Source: CAZTBB01 sp964611755
GTDB lineage: Bacteria; Pseudomonadota; Alphaproteobacteria; Micavibrionales; Micavibrionaceae
DNA length: 57,017 bases
Reading direction: 5' to 3'
Assembly: GCA_964611755.1 (NCBI GenBank)
Contig: CAZTBB010000009.1
Span: 1-57,017 of the forward strand
In this document: piece after piece, positions 1 through 8,217 of the stretch
How the letters are laid out: every line of letters begins with the position of its first letter
Numbering within the stretch: position 1 is the stretch's first letter
Made by a program: the position numbers and the translations under genes
The notes under the pieces: generated by a model
Told to the model about the DNA's origin: nothing
Database searches by the model: none
Seen by the model: the letters and a program-made list of their open reading frames with translations, nothing else

Positions 1-2
1 TT

Positions 3-1043
3 GCTTTTCAAACATATCTTGGTAGCCTTGTTACAGCACCCGGAATCGGAGGCGCAATATCGAGCCCAAAAGACGTTGATATGGCCCAAACACTATATGG
101 CATTAATGGATTTAATGTCTCTTGGATTGACGATGATGAAATTTCAAAAATATATGAGCCTTTCTACAAAGATTGTGTGGCACTTGATATAGACCCACAA
201 AATGCGCTAGAAGGCATTAACAGCAAAGATATAAGACTTAAAGAAGATACCATTAAAGAACTTTTCTTTAAAACACTCGATGATGGTCTAGAATTAATTA
301 AAGAGCTGACGGGTAGAGACATTAACTTTAATAGTTCTGTTGATGTTATTTATGACCCTGAAAGCTGGTATAAAGCTTTTATTGACGGTAAGGGCCGCGA
401 TTTCCTAATCACTTTCTATATGCTCAGTGAAAAAGGCACAGCCAGAGCAGAGATTATCAACACGACTAGACATGAAGTGTTGGGCCATGGGTCACATTAT
501 TCATTTATCGCCGATGATATTGAGGCAAAAAAACGTCCAATGCATAGCGGCATCACAACGATGATTGAACCCGACATCGTTCTTAGTGAAGCTATTGGCG
601 ATAATATTGCAGCCTACATAGCACGAAACGAGGATGATCCTTACGTAAATTTGTTCTTAAAATTCGCCCGTGTAGCAAGAGCTGTTAATAATAACCTTAT
701 CTGGCTGGTACAGAATAACAGACCACAAGATGCCGTTGATTACGCCGTAAAATGGCTGGGAGAGAGTAGGCACGAGATGGCACAAAAGCGTGTAACCCAA
801 ATTACGAATAACCCTATGTCGCGCAGCTATATGGCCGTTTATGGGGCTGTGAACTATATGATGCACTGTGCGATGCAAGACTTATCCGATCAAGATATAA
901 AAGATGTATGGAAGACTATGTTTACGCAGGCATTATCCCCTCAAGAATTGAACCAAGTATTAGCAGATAAGGGACTCAAGCGAGGCCTTTTAGATACCTC
1001 ACCTCCACCAAACACATCCCCAGAACTTAAGCTTGAGATATAA
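3..1043 (+). CDS. M49-like (dipeptidyl-peptidase III type) zinc metallopeptidase, 5' end cut by window edge
   Basis: The frame is open from base 3, so the true start lies left of the window; the internal ATG at 81 is unlikely to be the start because in-frame codons before it read as normal protein. Counting from base 3, HEVLGH lies at residues 157-162. This is an HExxxH motif, which is the M49 signature, and not the commoner HExxH. About 38 residues after the first Glu comes SEAIGDN, which lines up with the EECRAE segment that supplies the third zinc ligand in dipeptidyl-peptidase III. A soluble exo- or oligopeptidase that removes dipeptides is the inference. The rest of the chain is not recognised with certainty. 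It ends just before a hairpin terminator. Confidence 0.5.
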   Translation, partial: AFQTYLGSLVTAPGIGGAISSPKDVDMAQTLYGINGFNVSWIDDDEISKIYEPFYKDCVALDIDPQNALEGINSKDIRLKEDTIKELFFKTLDDGLELIKELTGRDINFNSSVDVIYDPESWYKAFIDGKGRDFLITFYMLSEKGTARAEIINTTRHEVLGHGSHYSFIADDIEAKKRPMHSGITTMIEPDIVLSEAIGDNIAAYIARNEDDPYVNLFLKFARVARAVNNNLIWLVQNNRPQDAVDYAVKWLGESRHEMAQKRVTQITNNPMSRSYMAVYGAVNYMMHCAMQDLSDQDIKDVWKTMFTQALSPQELNQVLADKGLKRGLLDTSPPPNTSPELKLEI

Positions 1044-1045
1044 AA

Positions 1046-1075
1046 AAACCCGCCAGATCGAAATCTGACGGGTTT
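1046..1075. terminator. Bidirectional hairpin terminator
   Basis: A 13-base arm at 1046-1058 pairs with 1063-1075 around a CGAA loop, with one mismatch. It begins three bases after the stop of the metallopeptidase and ends 20 bases before the stop of the convergent PQ-loop gene. A run of A lies to the left, which becomes a T run for minus-strand transcription. It probably ends both transcripts. Confidence 0.75.
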
Positions 1076-1095
1076 GTGCGTGAAGAAACTGTTTT

Positions 1096-1428
1096 TTATG
1101 CGTAGCTTTTATACGCTGGCAGGGGTGCTGCACGACCACCTAAAAAGGCGTAAATTTCATTTTCGTGGCGTCTTAGCAGGATAAGACCCGTTACAGCAGT
1201 AATAAGGATTGCCGTTACAAGCGCTGTAATCGCAAACATTGCATCTTTTACGGCAAATTGTGCATAGCCATAAGTCACGTAGCTAGCGAAAATCCACATA
1301 TACCATGATTGCAAGGAAATCCCTGATGTATCGCAATCACGCTTCAATAATTCTTTAATTTGGGGAATATAGCCCAATACACCGATAATGCCGACAATTG
1401 GGTAAATCATTGTAAATAAGTTTTCCAT
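1096..1428 (-). CDS. SemiSWEET / PQ-loop repeat small membrane protein
   Basis: This roughly 110-residue, almost wholly hydrophobic protein has three predicted membrane segments and a GYIPQI element followed by SGISLQSWYMW. That is the PQ-loop pattern of SemiSWEET transporters, which dimerise to move small sugars, although the substrate here is unknown. I chose the ATG at 1428 because GGAG lies six bases before it; an in-frame GTG at 1440 would add four residues and overlap that ribosome binding site. It has its own strong sigma-70-type promoter in the A+T-rich gap before mscS and ends at a shared terminator. The size matches single-repeat SemiSWEETs. Confidence 0.7.
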   Translation of the reverse strand: MENLFTMIYPIVGIIGVLGYIPQIKELLKRDCDTSGISLQSWYMWIFASYVTYGYAQFAVKDAMFAITALVTAILITAVTGLILLRRHENEIYAFLGGRAAPLPAYKSYA

Positions 1429-1470
1429 TTTTTTCTCCACACACTGTTAATAGATGATTAACTTACTTAT

Positions 1471-1499
1471 ATATTATGTAAATAAAGTATTAATGTCAA
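1471..1499 (-). promoter_or_regulatory. Sigma-70-type promoter of the SemiSWEET-like gene
   Basis: On the minus strand a perfect TTGACA (1499-1494) is followed after 17 bases by TAATAT (1476-1471). The predicted start site is about 35 bases upstream of the ATG at 1428. The surrounding 126-bp gap to mscS is very A+T-rich. Confidence 0.6.
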
Positions 1500-1566
1500 T
1501 AATTATGTTAAATAAATATAAAATTTTATGCTTTTATATTCTTTTTCAATCGCTTATCCTTGAAAA

Positions 1567-2868
1567 ATGTTGCCAAAAATCGATCCCAACACCCTTATTC
1601 AAGAGCTAATCGGCTGGTTTTCAGGCGTTTTTTTGAATGTAGAGACCCTCATTAGCCTGGCGGTATTGCTGGTTTGTTTTATTATTGGTTTTGTAACCCG
1701 AAAATTCCTTCGCCCCAAAATAACCGATAACATTCAAAAGCTTAGCGCCCCTTATCGGCTTAAAAATATCCTAAATAACCTGACAAAGCTTATTTTTCAC
1801 GTCACAACGCTATCCCTGCTCTTTCTAGCCTCTTCTTTCATGCATGCAGACTTTTTGGCGCTCGACACATCACTTATAAGCATTGCCATGAGCCTGCTAG
1901 GGGCCTGGATCTTTATTCGTATCGCTGTTCAAATCATTGAAAACAGCATTATTCGCAACCTCTTTGCGCTTGCAATATGGACATTTGCCGCCTTGTCGAT
2001 TTTTGGCGTTCTGGAGGAAACCACGGCTGCACTTGATGCGTTGGCCTTCTCCATAGGAAGCTTCCGCCTATCCGCTCTGGCTGTTATCAAAGGCATTATT
2101 CTGGTTTTTGCCCTGCTTTACTTTGCTACATTTGCGGGTGCCCTTGTCGAACGGCGTATCTCGAAAATCTCGGGCCTAACCCGCTCTTCACAAGTTCTGA
2201 TTACAAAAATTGTGCGTGTTTCCTTGATTGTTATTGCCATTTTAATAGCCATCACCAGCGCAGGGATTGATTTATCGCTCTTTGCCGTCTTTGGGGGTGC
2301 GATCGGTCTTGGTATTGGTTTTGGCTTACAAAAGGGTATTTCCAACCTGTTCAGCGGCATGCTGCTTTTGATGGATAAATCCATCAAACCCGGTGATGTT
2401 ATCGAAATCATTGATACAGGTACATTTGGATGGGTTAATCATATGGCTGCGCGCCACACCGAAATCGTTACCCGCGATAACAAATCATATCTCATCCCGA
2501 ATGAAGATTTTATCACACAACGTGTTGTAAACTGGTCGCATGGCGACAGCCTGATCAGAATGCAGGTTCCTTTTGGTGTGCATTACAAATCGGACCCACA
2601 TGAGGTCATAAAAATTGCAAAAGAAGCCGCGATCAAACCGGCCCGTGTTGTAGACGAGCCTGCGCCCATTTGCTGGATGACAGAATTTGGTGACAGCTCG
2701 ATTAACTTCTCACTGCGCTTTTGGATACGCGATGCCGAAAAAGGAGTCACCAACATCAAAGGCGAAGTGCTTTTGCATCTCTGGGACGCCTTCAAAGAGC
2801 ACGGGATCGAAATTCCTTATCCGCATCGTGAAGTCTATGTTCACAAACTCCCCTCTGATGAAAAATAA
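1567..2868 (+). CDS. MscS-family mechanosensitive channel
   Basis: A 433-residue inner-membrane channel that releases solutes on hypo-osmotic shock. Several hydrophobic segments fill residues 25-235. The conserved pore-lining helix lies at about 240-266 (GGAIGLGIGFGLQKGISN), followed by the beta domain with the KPGDVIEI signature near 274-281 and the cytoplasmic alpha/beta domain at 330-425, ending in the typical EIPYPHREVYV. It is longer than E. coli MscS (286) because of additional N-terminal membrane helices, as in many MscS paralogues. It appears monocistronic, between divergent and convergent neighbours. The family assignment is secure; the gating properties cannot be read from sequence. 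Confidence 0.9.
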   Translation: MLPKIDPNTLIQELIGWFSGVFLNVETLISLAVLLVCFIIGFVTRKFLRPKITDNIQKLSAPYRLKNILNNLTKLIFHVTTLSLLFLASSFMHADFLALDTSLISIAMSLLGAWIFIRIAVQIIENSIIRNLFALAIWTFAALSIFGVLEETTAALDALAFSIGSFRLSALAVIKGIILVFALLYFATFAGALVERRISKISGLTRSSQVLITKIVRVSLIVIAILIAITSAGIDLSLFAVFGGAIGLGIGFGLQKGISNLFSGMLLLMDKSIKPGDVIEIIDTGTFGWVNHMAARHTEIVTRDNKSYLIPNEDFITQRVVNWSHGDSLIRMQVPFGVHYKSDPHEVIKIAKEAAIKPARVVDEPAPICWMTEFGDSSINFSLRFWIRDAEKGVTNIKGEVLLHLWDAFKEHGIEIPYPHREVYVHKLPSDEK

Positions 2869-2876
2869 ATAAAAAA

Positions 2877-2904
2877 AGCGCCGCTTAATGTCTCAAGCAG
2901 CGCT
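2877..2904 (-). terminator. Terminator of ahpD
   Basis: A 10-base stem (2877-2886 with 2895-2904, one mismatch) with an 8-base loop. On the minus strand it is followed by seven Ts, so it should end the ahpC-ahpD transcript. No T run follows on the plus strand, so it is a weak terminator for mscS. Confidence 0.75.
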
Positions 2905-2934
2905 CTTAAGGGAGAGTTTAAATCTATGTTTATT

Positions 2935-3495
2935 TTACGCAGCTTGCTGCACTTCGGATGCATTTGCGCCCAGAGCAGCTTCACCTGCCAGAGTTGAGGC
3001 CACGGCCTGGATTGTCGCCGCCGCACGCACAGCTGTTTGAATCTGCTCGGCGCTTACTCCTTCTTTTTTCAAAGCCGCTTCATGCGCATCAATACACATA
3101 CCGCAGCCATTAATAGCAGATACAGCCAGTGACCAGAGCTCAAAATCAACCTTCTCGATGCCCGGATTACCAATAACATTCATACGCAGCTTCGCCGGTA
3201 ATGTGCCATATTCCTTATTAGAGGCCAAATGCACGAAACGATAATAAATATTGTTTTGCGCCATAATGGAGGCGGCTGCTTTCGATGCTTCCAGAGCTGC
3301 TTCCGAGAGGTTATCTTCTGCCTCGGCATTCACAGCGGCAATCACATCACCCTGCCCGGTCGCAAGCGCAGAGGCCAAGAGAGTGCCCCATAGTTGCTGG
3401 GTTGTCAGTGTTTCATCATTGGCAATACTGGACAAATTCAACTTAATGTCCTTGGCATAAGCCGGAATTTGGGATTTCAAAGTTTCGAGTGACAT
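2935..3495 (-). CDS. ahpD: AhpD-type alkylhydroperoxidase
   Basis: This 186-residue protein of the AhpD/CMD fold has the redox motif C131-G-M-C134 with H138, preceded by E119. The layout matches the mycobacterial AhpD relay (Glu118, Cys130, Cys133, His137) with an offset of one. AhpD accepts electrons and re-reduces AhpC, and has weak peroxidase activity of its own. It starts at an ATG behind a GGAG site and lies 85 bp downstream of ahpC on the same strand, so the two form a unit with a hairpin between them. Divergent oxyR points to peroxide-responsive control. The length and residues agree with the family. Confidence 0.92.
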   Translation of the reverse strand: MSLETLKSQIPAYAKDIKLNLSSIANDETLTTQQLWGTLLASALATGQGDVIAAVNAEAEDNLSEAALEASKAAASIMAQNNIYYRFVHLASNKEYGTLPAKLRMNVIGNPGIEKVDFELWSLAVSAINGCGMCIDAHEAALKKEGVSAEQIQTAVRAAATIQAVASTLAGEAALGANASEVQQAA

Positions 3496-3530
3496 ATATT
3501 TTCTCCTTTTTAATTAGGTTTAGAGACAAA

Positions 3531-3570
3531 TCAGGCGGCGCGGGGCATCAACCCCTGTAACGCCGCCTGA
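3531..3570 (-). terminator. Strong GC-rich hairpin between ahpC and ahpD
   Basis: A perfect 10-base stem (3531-3540 with 3561-3570) encloses an inner GGGG/CCCC stem (3542-3545 with 3552-3555). On the minus strand it follows the ahpC stop and is followed by TTTG, with no long T run. It may terminate part of the transcription or protect the ahpC mRNA end, which would give more AhpC than AhpD. Confidence 0.65.
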
Positions 3571-3580
3571 GAATAATGAA

Positions 3581-4162
3581 TTAAGCAGCGATTTTCTGTG
3601 CTTCAGCAGCAACATCAATCACATCACCGCCAACAGGGCGGTTACATGCGCAAAGCTCATCTGATTGAAGAGCATCAAGAATACGCAATACTTCTTTCGG
3701 GTTACGACCAACATTCAGGCCATTCACTGACACATGCTGGATGACATTGTGCGGATCAACAATAAACGTTGCACGCAAGGCTACGCCTGCTTCGTATTCA
3801 CGAACGCCCAAGCCATCAATCAATGTCCCGTTTGTATCGGCAAATGACCACTGGTTTAGTTTGTTCAGGTCTGCATGTTCACGGCGCCATGCGAGTTTTG
3901 AAAACTCATTATCTGTTGAACCGCCAAGAACAACCGCATCACGGTCAGCAAACTCATCATTCAATTTTGCAAATTCAACAATTTCAGTTGGGCAAATGAA
4001 TGTAAAATCTTTTGGATAGAAAAAGATAACCTTCCACTTACCTTCAAAACTTTTTTCTGTGATTTCTTCGAATGCGCTCTCGCCGTTTTCTTCATGCTTG
4101 TTAAAGCCAGGCTTGACACCTGTGATTGAAAATTCTGGTAATTGATCACCAATGCTTAACAT
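3581..4162 (-). CDS. ahpC: 2-Cys peroxiredoxin AhpC
   Basis: A 193-residue peroxiredoxin that reduces hydrogen peroxide, organic peroxides and peroxynitrite in the cytosol. The peroxidatic cysteine is C57 in FICPTE; the resolving region near the C-terminus reads ELCACNR with C171 and C173. That double-cysteine tail is the actinobacterial AhpC type that works with AhpD rather than AhpF, and the next gene on the strand is ahpD, which supports the pairing. The start ATG has a GGAG five to eight bases upstream. oxyR is divergent across a 149-bp gap that should hold the shared control region. Confidence 0.95.
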   Translation of the reverse strand: MLSIGDQLPEFSITGVKPGFNKHEENGESAFEEITEKSFEGKWKVIFFYPKDFTFICPTEIVEFAKLNDEFADRDAVVLGGSTDNEFSKLAWRREHADLNKLNQWSFADTNGTLIDGLGVREYEAGVALRATFIVDPHNVIQHVSVNGLNVGRNPKEVLRILDALQSDELCACNRPVGGDVIDVAAEAQKIAA

Positions 4163-4311
4163 ATTTTTTCTCCAATAAGGTTAGGTTTTTCATGTTTCAA
4201 TAATCACAACATGCAATGTTTGCAGTGCAAAATCCAACAATTTATTTCACTTTCTTGTATTGATAAAATCGATATATTGAACTTTATTCCATTAATATTT
4301 ATGATGATGCC

Positions 4312-5202
4312 ATGCAACCAACATTAAGACAGCTAACATATCTCAAGGAGCTCAAAGATCAGGGCTCGTTTAGCGCCGCTGCGGAAACATGCTTTGTAAC
4401 GCAATCAACATTAAGCGCCGGCATTAAAGAGCTCGAAAATATTATGGGGGAAAAACTGGTTGAGCGATCACGTAAACACATCACACTCACCCCCATTGGC
4501 GATAAAGTATATGATCACGCTCTTAATATCCTTCATCATGTCGATATATTGATTGAAGATGTATCACAAACTCATGAACCCCTGAGCGGGCCACTGCGTC
4601 TTGGGGTTATTCCGACCATTGCGCCTTTCTTGTTGCCGCACATATTGCCGCTCATACAAACACAATATCCGAATTTGGAATTAAGGCTGTTCGAAGACTT
4701 GACAGATCGCCTCATTGACCAGATTCATACCAATAAAATCGATGCTGCCCTCATGGCTTTTCCTTATGAAACACCCGGGCTTTCTCAGAATATTTTATTT
4801 GATGAAGCCTTTGTATTTGCGGCCCATACAGATGAGGCCCCGAGAAAGAAATCACTCAAGACTGATGATTTAAACTCAAATAACCTTCTACTTCTTGAGG
4901 ATGGCCATTGTCTGCGCGATCATGCCTTGAGCGCATGCAAGCTGCAGCTGCCATCCGTCAAAAAGACATTCAGCGCAACCAGCCTTCCAACCCTTATTCA
5001 AATGGTTGGCCATGGATATGGCCATACCTTGCTTCCCGAGATGGCCTTAAAAGGAACGGCGCTGCCCGATAATGTGCGCGTTATTCCCTTTCTATCACCA
5101 AAACCAACACGGCAAATAGGCCTGTGCTGGCGCTCATCAGACCCAAAGAAAGATAATTATCAATTATTGGGTTCCCTTATCAAAAGATTGAAAAATAAAT
5201 AA
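4312..5202 (+). CDS. oxyR: OxyR peroxide-sensing LysR-family activator
   Basis: A 296-residue LysR-type regulator. The N-terminal winged helix-turn-helix covers about residues 1-60 (TLRQLTYLKELKDQGSFSAA), and the periplasmic-binding-like sensor domain covers about 92-290. The segment EDGHCLRDHALSAC carries C200 and C209, nine residues apart, as Cys199 and Cys208 are in E. coli OxyR, so the disulfide switch is intact. GPLRLGVIPT is also OxyR-like. It is divergent from ahpC-ahpD, its expected targets. The stop lies 21 bp before trhO, so oxyR-trhO-GST may be one transcript. Confidence 0.93.
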   Translation: MQPTLRQLTYLKELKDQGSFSAAAETCFVTQSTLSAGIKELENIMGEKLVERSRKHITLTPIGDKVYDHALNILHHVDILIEDVSQTHEPLSGPLRLGVIPTIAPFLLPHILPLIQTQYPNLELRLFEDLTDRLIDQIHTNKIDAALMAFPYETPGLSQNILFDEAFVFAAHTDEAPRKKSLKTDDLNSNNLLLLEDGHCLRDHALSACKLQLPSVKKTFSATSLPTLIQMVGHGYGHTLLPEMALKGTALPDNVRVIPFLSPKPTRQIGLCWRSSDPKKDNYQLLGSLIKRLKNK

Positions 5203-5223
5203 AAAGCGATTATAAAACGCTCC

Positions 5224-6138
5224 ATGGATTATCAATACAAAGTCGCAGCCCTCTATAAATTTATCCCGATTGAGGATATCTATGCGCTGCGCGAAAAGAT
5301 TTATGCCTTTACCGACGCCAATGTACCAAGCATTTGTGGCACATTATTATTGGCGCCCGAAGGTATCAACGGAACCATAGCCGCCTATCCGGATGAGATG
5401 GATATCATGGTTGAATTCCTGAATGATGCCCTTGGGATCAAAAAAGGTGAGCGTGCCTGTGAATTCAAATATTCCCATGCCAGCGAAAAACCGTTCAACC
5501 GGTTTAAAGTTCGCCCCAAAAAAGAACTTATTACTCTGCGCAAGCCCGAGGCTGATCCCAACAAATATGTGGGCGAATATGTTGAGCCGGAAGACTGGAA
5601 CGATCTGATCAGTGACCCTGATGTTTTGCTGATCGATACACGCAATGATTACGAAACCAAGGTTGGCATTTTTGAAGGTGCGATTGATCCAAACATGAAA
5701 ATCTTTACGGAATTTCCTGATTGGGTTGAAGATAATCTTGACCCTGCCAAACATAAAAAAGTTGCCATGTTCTGCACGGGCGGTATTCGCTGCGAAAAAG
5801 CGAGTGCCTATATGCTCGCCCACGGTTTTGAAAATGTCTATCACCTCAAAGGCGGCATTCTCAAATATCTCGAGGCAATCCCTGCTGACCAAAGCAAATG
5901 GGAAGGTGATTGTTTTGTCTTCGATCAACGTGTTTCTGTTGGTCATGGCCTTAAAGAAGGTGATTGGAAAGTCTGTCATGCATGTCGCGAACCACTCTCG
6001 GCTGACGATGTAAAACGCCCCGAATATGAGAAGGGCATCTCTTGCCATCACTGCAAAGACAGCCTTACACCAGAGCGAGAAAAGGCTCTTCGAGATCGCC
6101 AAAAACACTATAGCAGCATCTATGGTGAGCAAGCCTAA
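5224..6138 (+). CDS. trhO: TrhO (YceA) tRNA uridine(34) hydroxylase, rhodanese family
   Basis: A 304-residue protein that forms 5-hydroxyuridine at the wobble position of tRNA, using oxygen. It has an N-terminal ferredoxin-like domain (residues 1-95, with APEGINGT at 44-51) and a rhodanese domain (about 120-220) with active cysteine C184 in CTGGIRCEKASAY. Two CxxC pairs at C251/C254 and C274/C277 probably bind zinc. The length and motifs match TrhO. It lies 21 bp after oxyR and overlaps the following GST gene by 17 bases, which suggests translational coupling. 5-hydroxyuridine is the precursor of cmo5U and mcmo5U in other bacteria; the later enzymes are not in this window. Confidence 0.9.
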   Translation: MDYQYKVAALYKFIPIEDIYALREKIYAFTDANVPSICGTLLLAPEGINGTIAAYPDEMDIMVEFLNDALGIKKGERACEFKYSHASEKPFNRFKVRPKKELITLRKPEADPNKYVGEYVEPEDWNDLISDPDVLLIDTRNDYETKVGIFEGAIDPNMKIFTEFPDWVEDNLDPAKHKKVAMFCTGGIRCEKASAYMLAHGFENVYHLKGGILKYLEAIPADQSKWEGDCFVFDQRVSVGHGLKEGDWKVCHACREPLSADDVKRPEYEKGISCHHCKDSLTPEREKALRDRQKHYSSIYGEQA

Positions 6139-6787
6139 CCATCAAAACGCGCCTATCCTATATTCATTTCGCCGCTGCCCTTATGCGATGCGCGGCCGAA
6201 TGGGGCTTTATTATGCCGGTATAATATGTGAGCTTCGGGAGGTTGTTCTGCGTGACAAACCCCAAGAGATGCTGGACATATCCCCCAAAGGAACCGTGCC
6301 TGTGCTCCAGTTAAGCGATGGTTCGATTCTGGAAGAAAGTCTCGATATTATGCGTTGGGCTCTGGATCAAAATGATCCTGATGGCTGGCGGGGCGGTGAT
6401 GCAGATGAGATAAATAACCTTATCGCGGAAAATGATGGCCCCTTTAAAAAGGCATTGGACCGCTATAAATATCCCGGGCGATACCCTGATGAGGATTGTT
6501 CCGGCGCGCGCGAAGATGGTGAGGCCTTTCTGAAACAACTCAATGAGCGGTTGGAACAACACCGCTATTTGATCTCTGAAAGAATAAGCTTTGCCGACAT
6601 CGCCATCTTTCCGTTCATTCGGCAATTCGCCAACACGGATCGTACTTGGTTTGATGGCCTGCCGTATACACCTCTCCAACACTGGTTAGAGGCACATCTG
6701 CAAAGTGATCTGTTCCAAGCGATTATGCCTAAATACGATCAGTGGCATAAAGGAAATCCGCCGCTTTATTTTGGTCAGGCCAAATAA
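6122..6787 (+). CDS. Glutathione S-transferase-like protein with thioredoxin-fold N-terminus
   Basis: I take the ATG at 6122, inside the end of trhO, which gives 221 residues; an in-frame ATG at 6026 would add 32 residues that read as trhO in another frame. The N-terminal thioredoxin-like domain contains FRRCPYAMRGRMGL, where the CPYA position corresponds to the glutaredoxin/GST active site, followed by PKGTVPVL and LEESLDIM, the usual glutathione-binding loop and S/E-SLDI motif. The C-terminal helical domain includes ISFADIAIFPFIRQF. This is probably a cytosolic glutathione-dependent oxidoreductase; the substrate is unknown. The context with oxyR and ahpC suggests oxidative stress. Confidence 0.8.
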   Translation: MVSKPNHQNAPILYSFRRCPYAMRGRMGLYYAGIICELREVVLRDKPQEMLDISPKGTVPVLQLSDGSILEESLDIMRWALDQNDPDGWRGGDADEINNLIAENDGPFKKALDRYKYPGRYPDEDCSGAREDGEAFLKQLNERLEQHRYLISERISFADIAIFPFIRQFANTDRTWFDGLPYTPLQHWLEAHLQSDLFQAIMPKYDQWHKGNPPLYFGQAK

Positions 6788-6799
6788 TTAATTTTTTTA

Positions 6800-6855
6800 A
6801 AAAGCCCTGTTCTCTGATAAACTGAGGCAACGCCAAAGAAAACAAGGGGGCTTTT
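6800..6855 (+). promoter_or_regulatory. Leader hairpin covering the Shine-Dalgarno of the dicarboxylate symporter
   Basis: AAAAGCCC at 6800-6807 is the exact complement of GGGCTTTT at 6848-6855, and that right arm overlaps the GGGGG Shine-Dalgarno (6846-6850) of the ATG at 6860. The 40-base interior contains two further short stems (CTC/GAG and GGC/GCC). Folding would hide the ribosome binding site. The signal that would open it is unknown. Confidence 0.4.
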
Positions 6856-6859
6856 CGTT

Positions 6860-8203
6860 ATGGCCAGATCAAACACACCAGCCAAAAAGTCAACTACAAA
6901 AAAATCCGAACGTGCAAAGTCACTTGATCAATCAATCAACTTCATGATGGATCAACATCTCTGGATCAAAATTCTTGTTGGGATGTTTTTGGGTGTCGCC
7001 ACAGGCATTGCGATTTCCCCCGAAGGGCTCTCGCTTATTTCTGATGTGCATGTCAAAAGCGTTGGCGAATGGCTGGCACTGCCCGGTGTTCTCTTCCTTG
7101 GTATTATTAAAATGGTGATTATCCCTCTTGTCGTGTGCTCTATCGTGCTTGGGATCGCCCAGAGCGGCAGCATGGATTTCTTGCGCAAAATGGGATCGCT
7201 TATTGTGCCCTATTTTTTGGTGACAACAGCTATGTCCATTACAATCGGCGTATTGCTGGTTAATCTCATAAAGCCTGGCCTATTCCTTGATCAAACAATG
7301 GTCAGTACAACATTGGGATCAGGAGCCGAAAGCGCAGGCCTGCCATCGCAAACGTTTGATGATTTAAGCATACCGCAGCGTATTGGCAATCTTATACCAA
7401 CAAATCCGGCCAAAGCAGAGCTAGACCGCAATATGCTGCAAATTGTAATCGCTTCTATTCTTATTGGTATTGCTCTCATTGCGATACCGAAAAATGCGGG
7501 CAAAGCCTTCAAGGAGCTTTGCATCTCGGGCCAGATCCTCTCAATGAAGATTATAAGCTGGGCCATGGTAATTGCGCCCTATGCTGTGTTTGGCTTGATG
7601 AGCAATATTGCCTTGCGTGTTGGCCTTGATGCCCTGACCAGCGTGGCTATCTATGCCGGTGTTGTTTTAGCCGGGCTGGGCTGCATGTTGATTGTGTATC
7701 TTGTCATCCTAAAACTCCTCAGTGATATCAAGATTTCTTATTTCATCAAATCAATCCGCGAAGTGCAGTTGCTTGCTTTTTCCACTTCATCCTCGGCCGC
7801 AACAATGCCCTTCACCATACAAGCCGCCGAAGAAAAGCTTGCCATTAAACCCGAAGTCTCCCGATTCATCGTTCCATTAGGCGCCACAATAAATATGGAT
7901 GGAACAGCCTTATATCAAGCCGTTGCCGCGATATTCCTGTGTCAGGTTTTCGGCATTGAGCTCAGCATGTCAGAAACAGTTCTATTAATCATGACAACTG
8001 TCGGCGCATCCATTGGAACCCCTGCCACGCCCGGGGTTGGTCTTGTTGTTCTGGCCACCATTCTCTCTACAATCGGTGTACCTATTGAAGGCATAGCTCT
8101 AATTATTGGCGTGGACCGTATCCTTGATATGTGCCGAACAACTGTGAATGTGACAGGAGATCTCACAGCAAGCGCTGTGATGAATAAATGGCTCAAAAAA
8201 TAA
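6860..8203 (+). CDS. Sodium/proton-dicarboxylate symporter (DAACS, GltP/DctA type)
   Basis: A 447-residue inner-membrane carrier of the DAACS family, which takes up C4-dicarboxylates or acidic amino acids with sodium or protons. The family signatures are all present: a serine-rich hairpin loop (SSSAATMPFTI), the NMDGTALYQ motif, the second hairpin with GTPATPGVG, and the final substrate helix DRILDMCRTTVNVTGD. The last resembles the aspartate/dicarboxylate-binding TM8. A basic N-terminal extension of about 30 residues precedes the first membrane segment. The substrate cannot be fixed between succinate-type and glutamate-type. The start has GGGGG nine bases upstream, in a hairpin. Confidence 0.88.
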   Translation: MARSNTPAKKSTTKKSERAKSLDQSINFMMDQHLWIKILVGMFLGVATGIAISPEGLSLISDVHVKSVGEWLALPGVLFLGIIKMVIIPLVVCSIVLGIAQSGSMDFLRKMGSLIVPYFLVTTAMSITIGVLLVNLIKPGLFLDQTMVSTTLGSGAESAGLPSQTFDDLSIPQRIGNLIPTNPAKAELDRNMLQIVIASILIGIALIAIPKNAGKAFKELCISGQILSMKIISWAMVIAPYAVFGLMSNIALRVGLDALTSVAIYAGVVLAGLGCMLIVYLVILKLLSDIKISYFIKSIREVQLLAFSTSSSAATMPFTIQAAEEKLAIKPEVSRFIVPLGATINMDGTALYQAVAAIFLCQVFGIELSMSETVLLIMTTVGASIGTPATPGVGLVVLATILSTIGVPIEGIALIIGVDRILDMCRTTVNVTGDLTASAVMNKWLKK

Positions 8204-8217
8204 GTATAGAAATAAAT

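Noticed and set aside
1..192. Open frame of 63 codons starting with TTG at base 1
   Set aside because: It overlaps the metallopeptidase frame, which is open from base 3 and reads as continuous protein.
4250..4305. OxyR site of the ATAG-N7-CTAT type before oxyR
   Set aside because: The spacing can be fitted but half-sites match at only some positions in A+T-rich DNA.
5347..6132. Long antisense open frame of 261 codons inside trhO
   Set aside because: Product of codon bias in the opposite frame; trhO has intact motifs, and no ribosome binding site precedes it.
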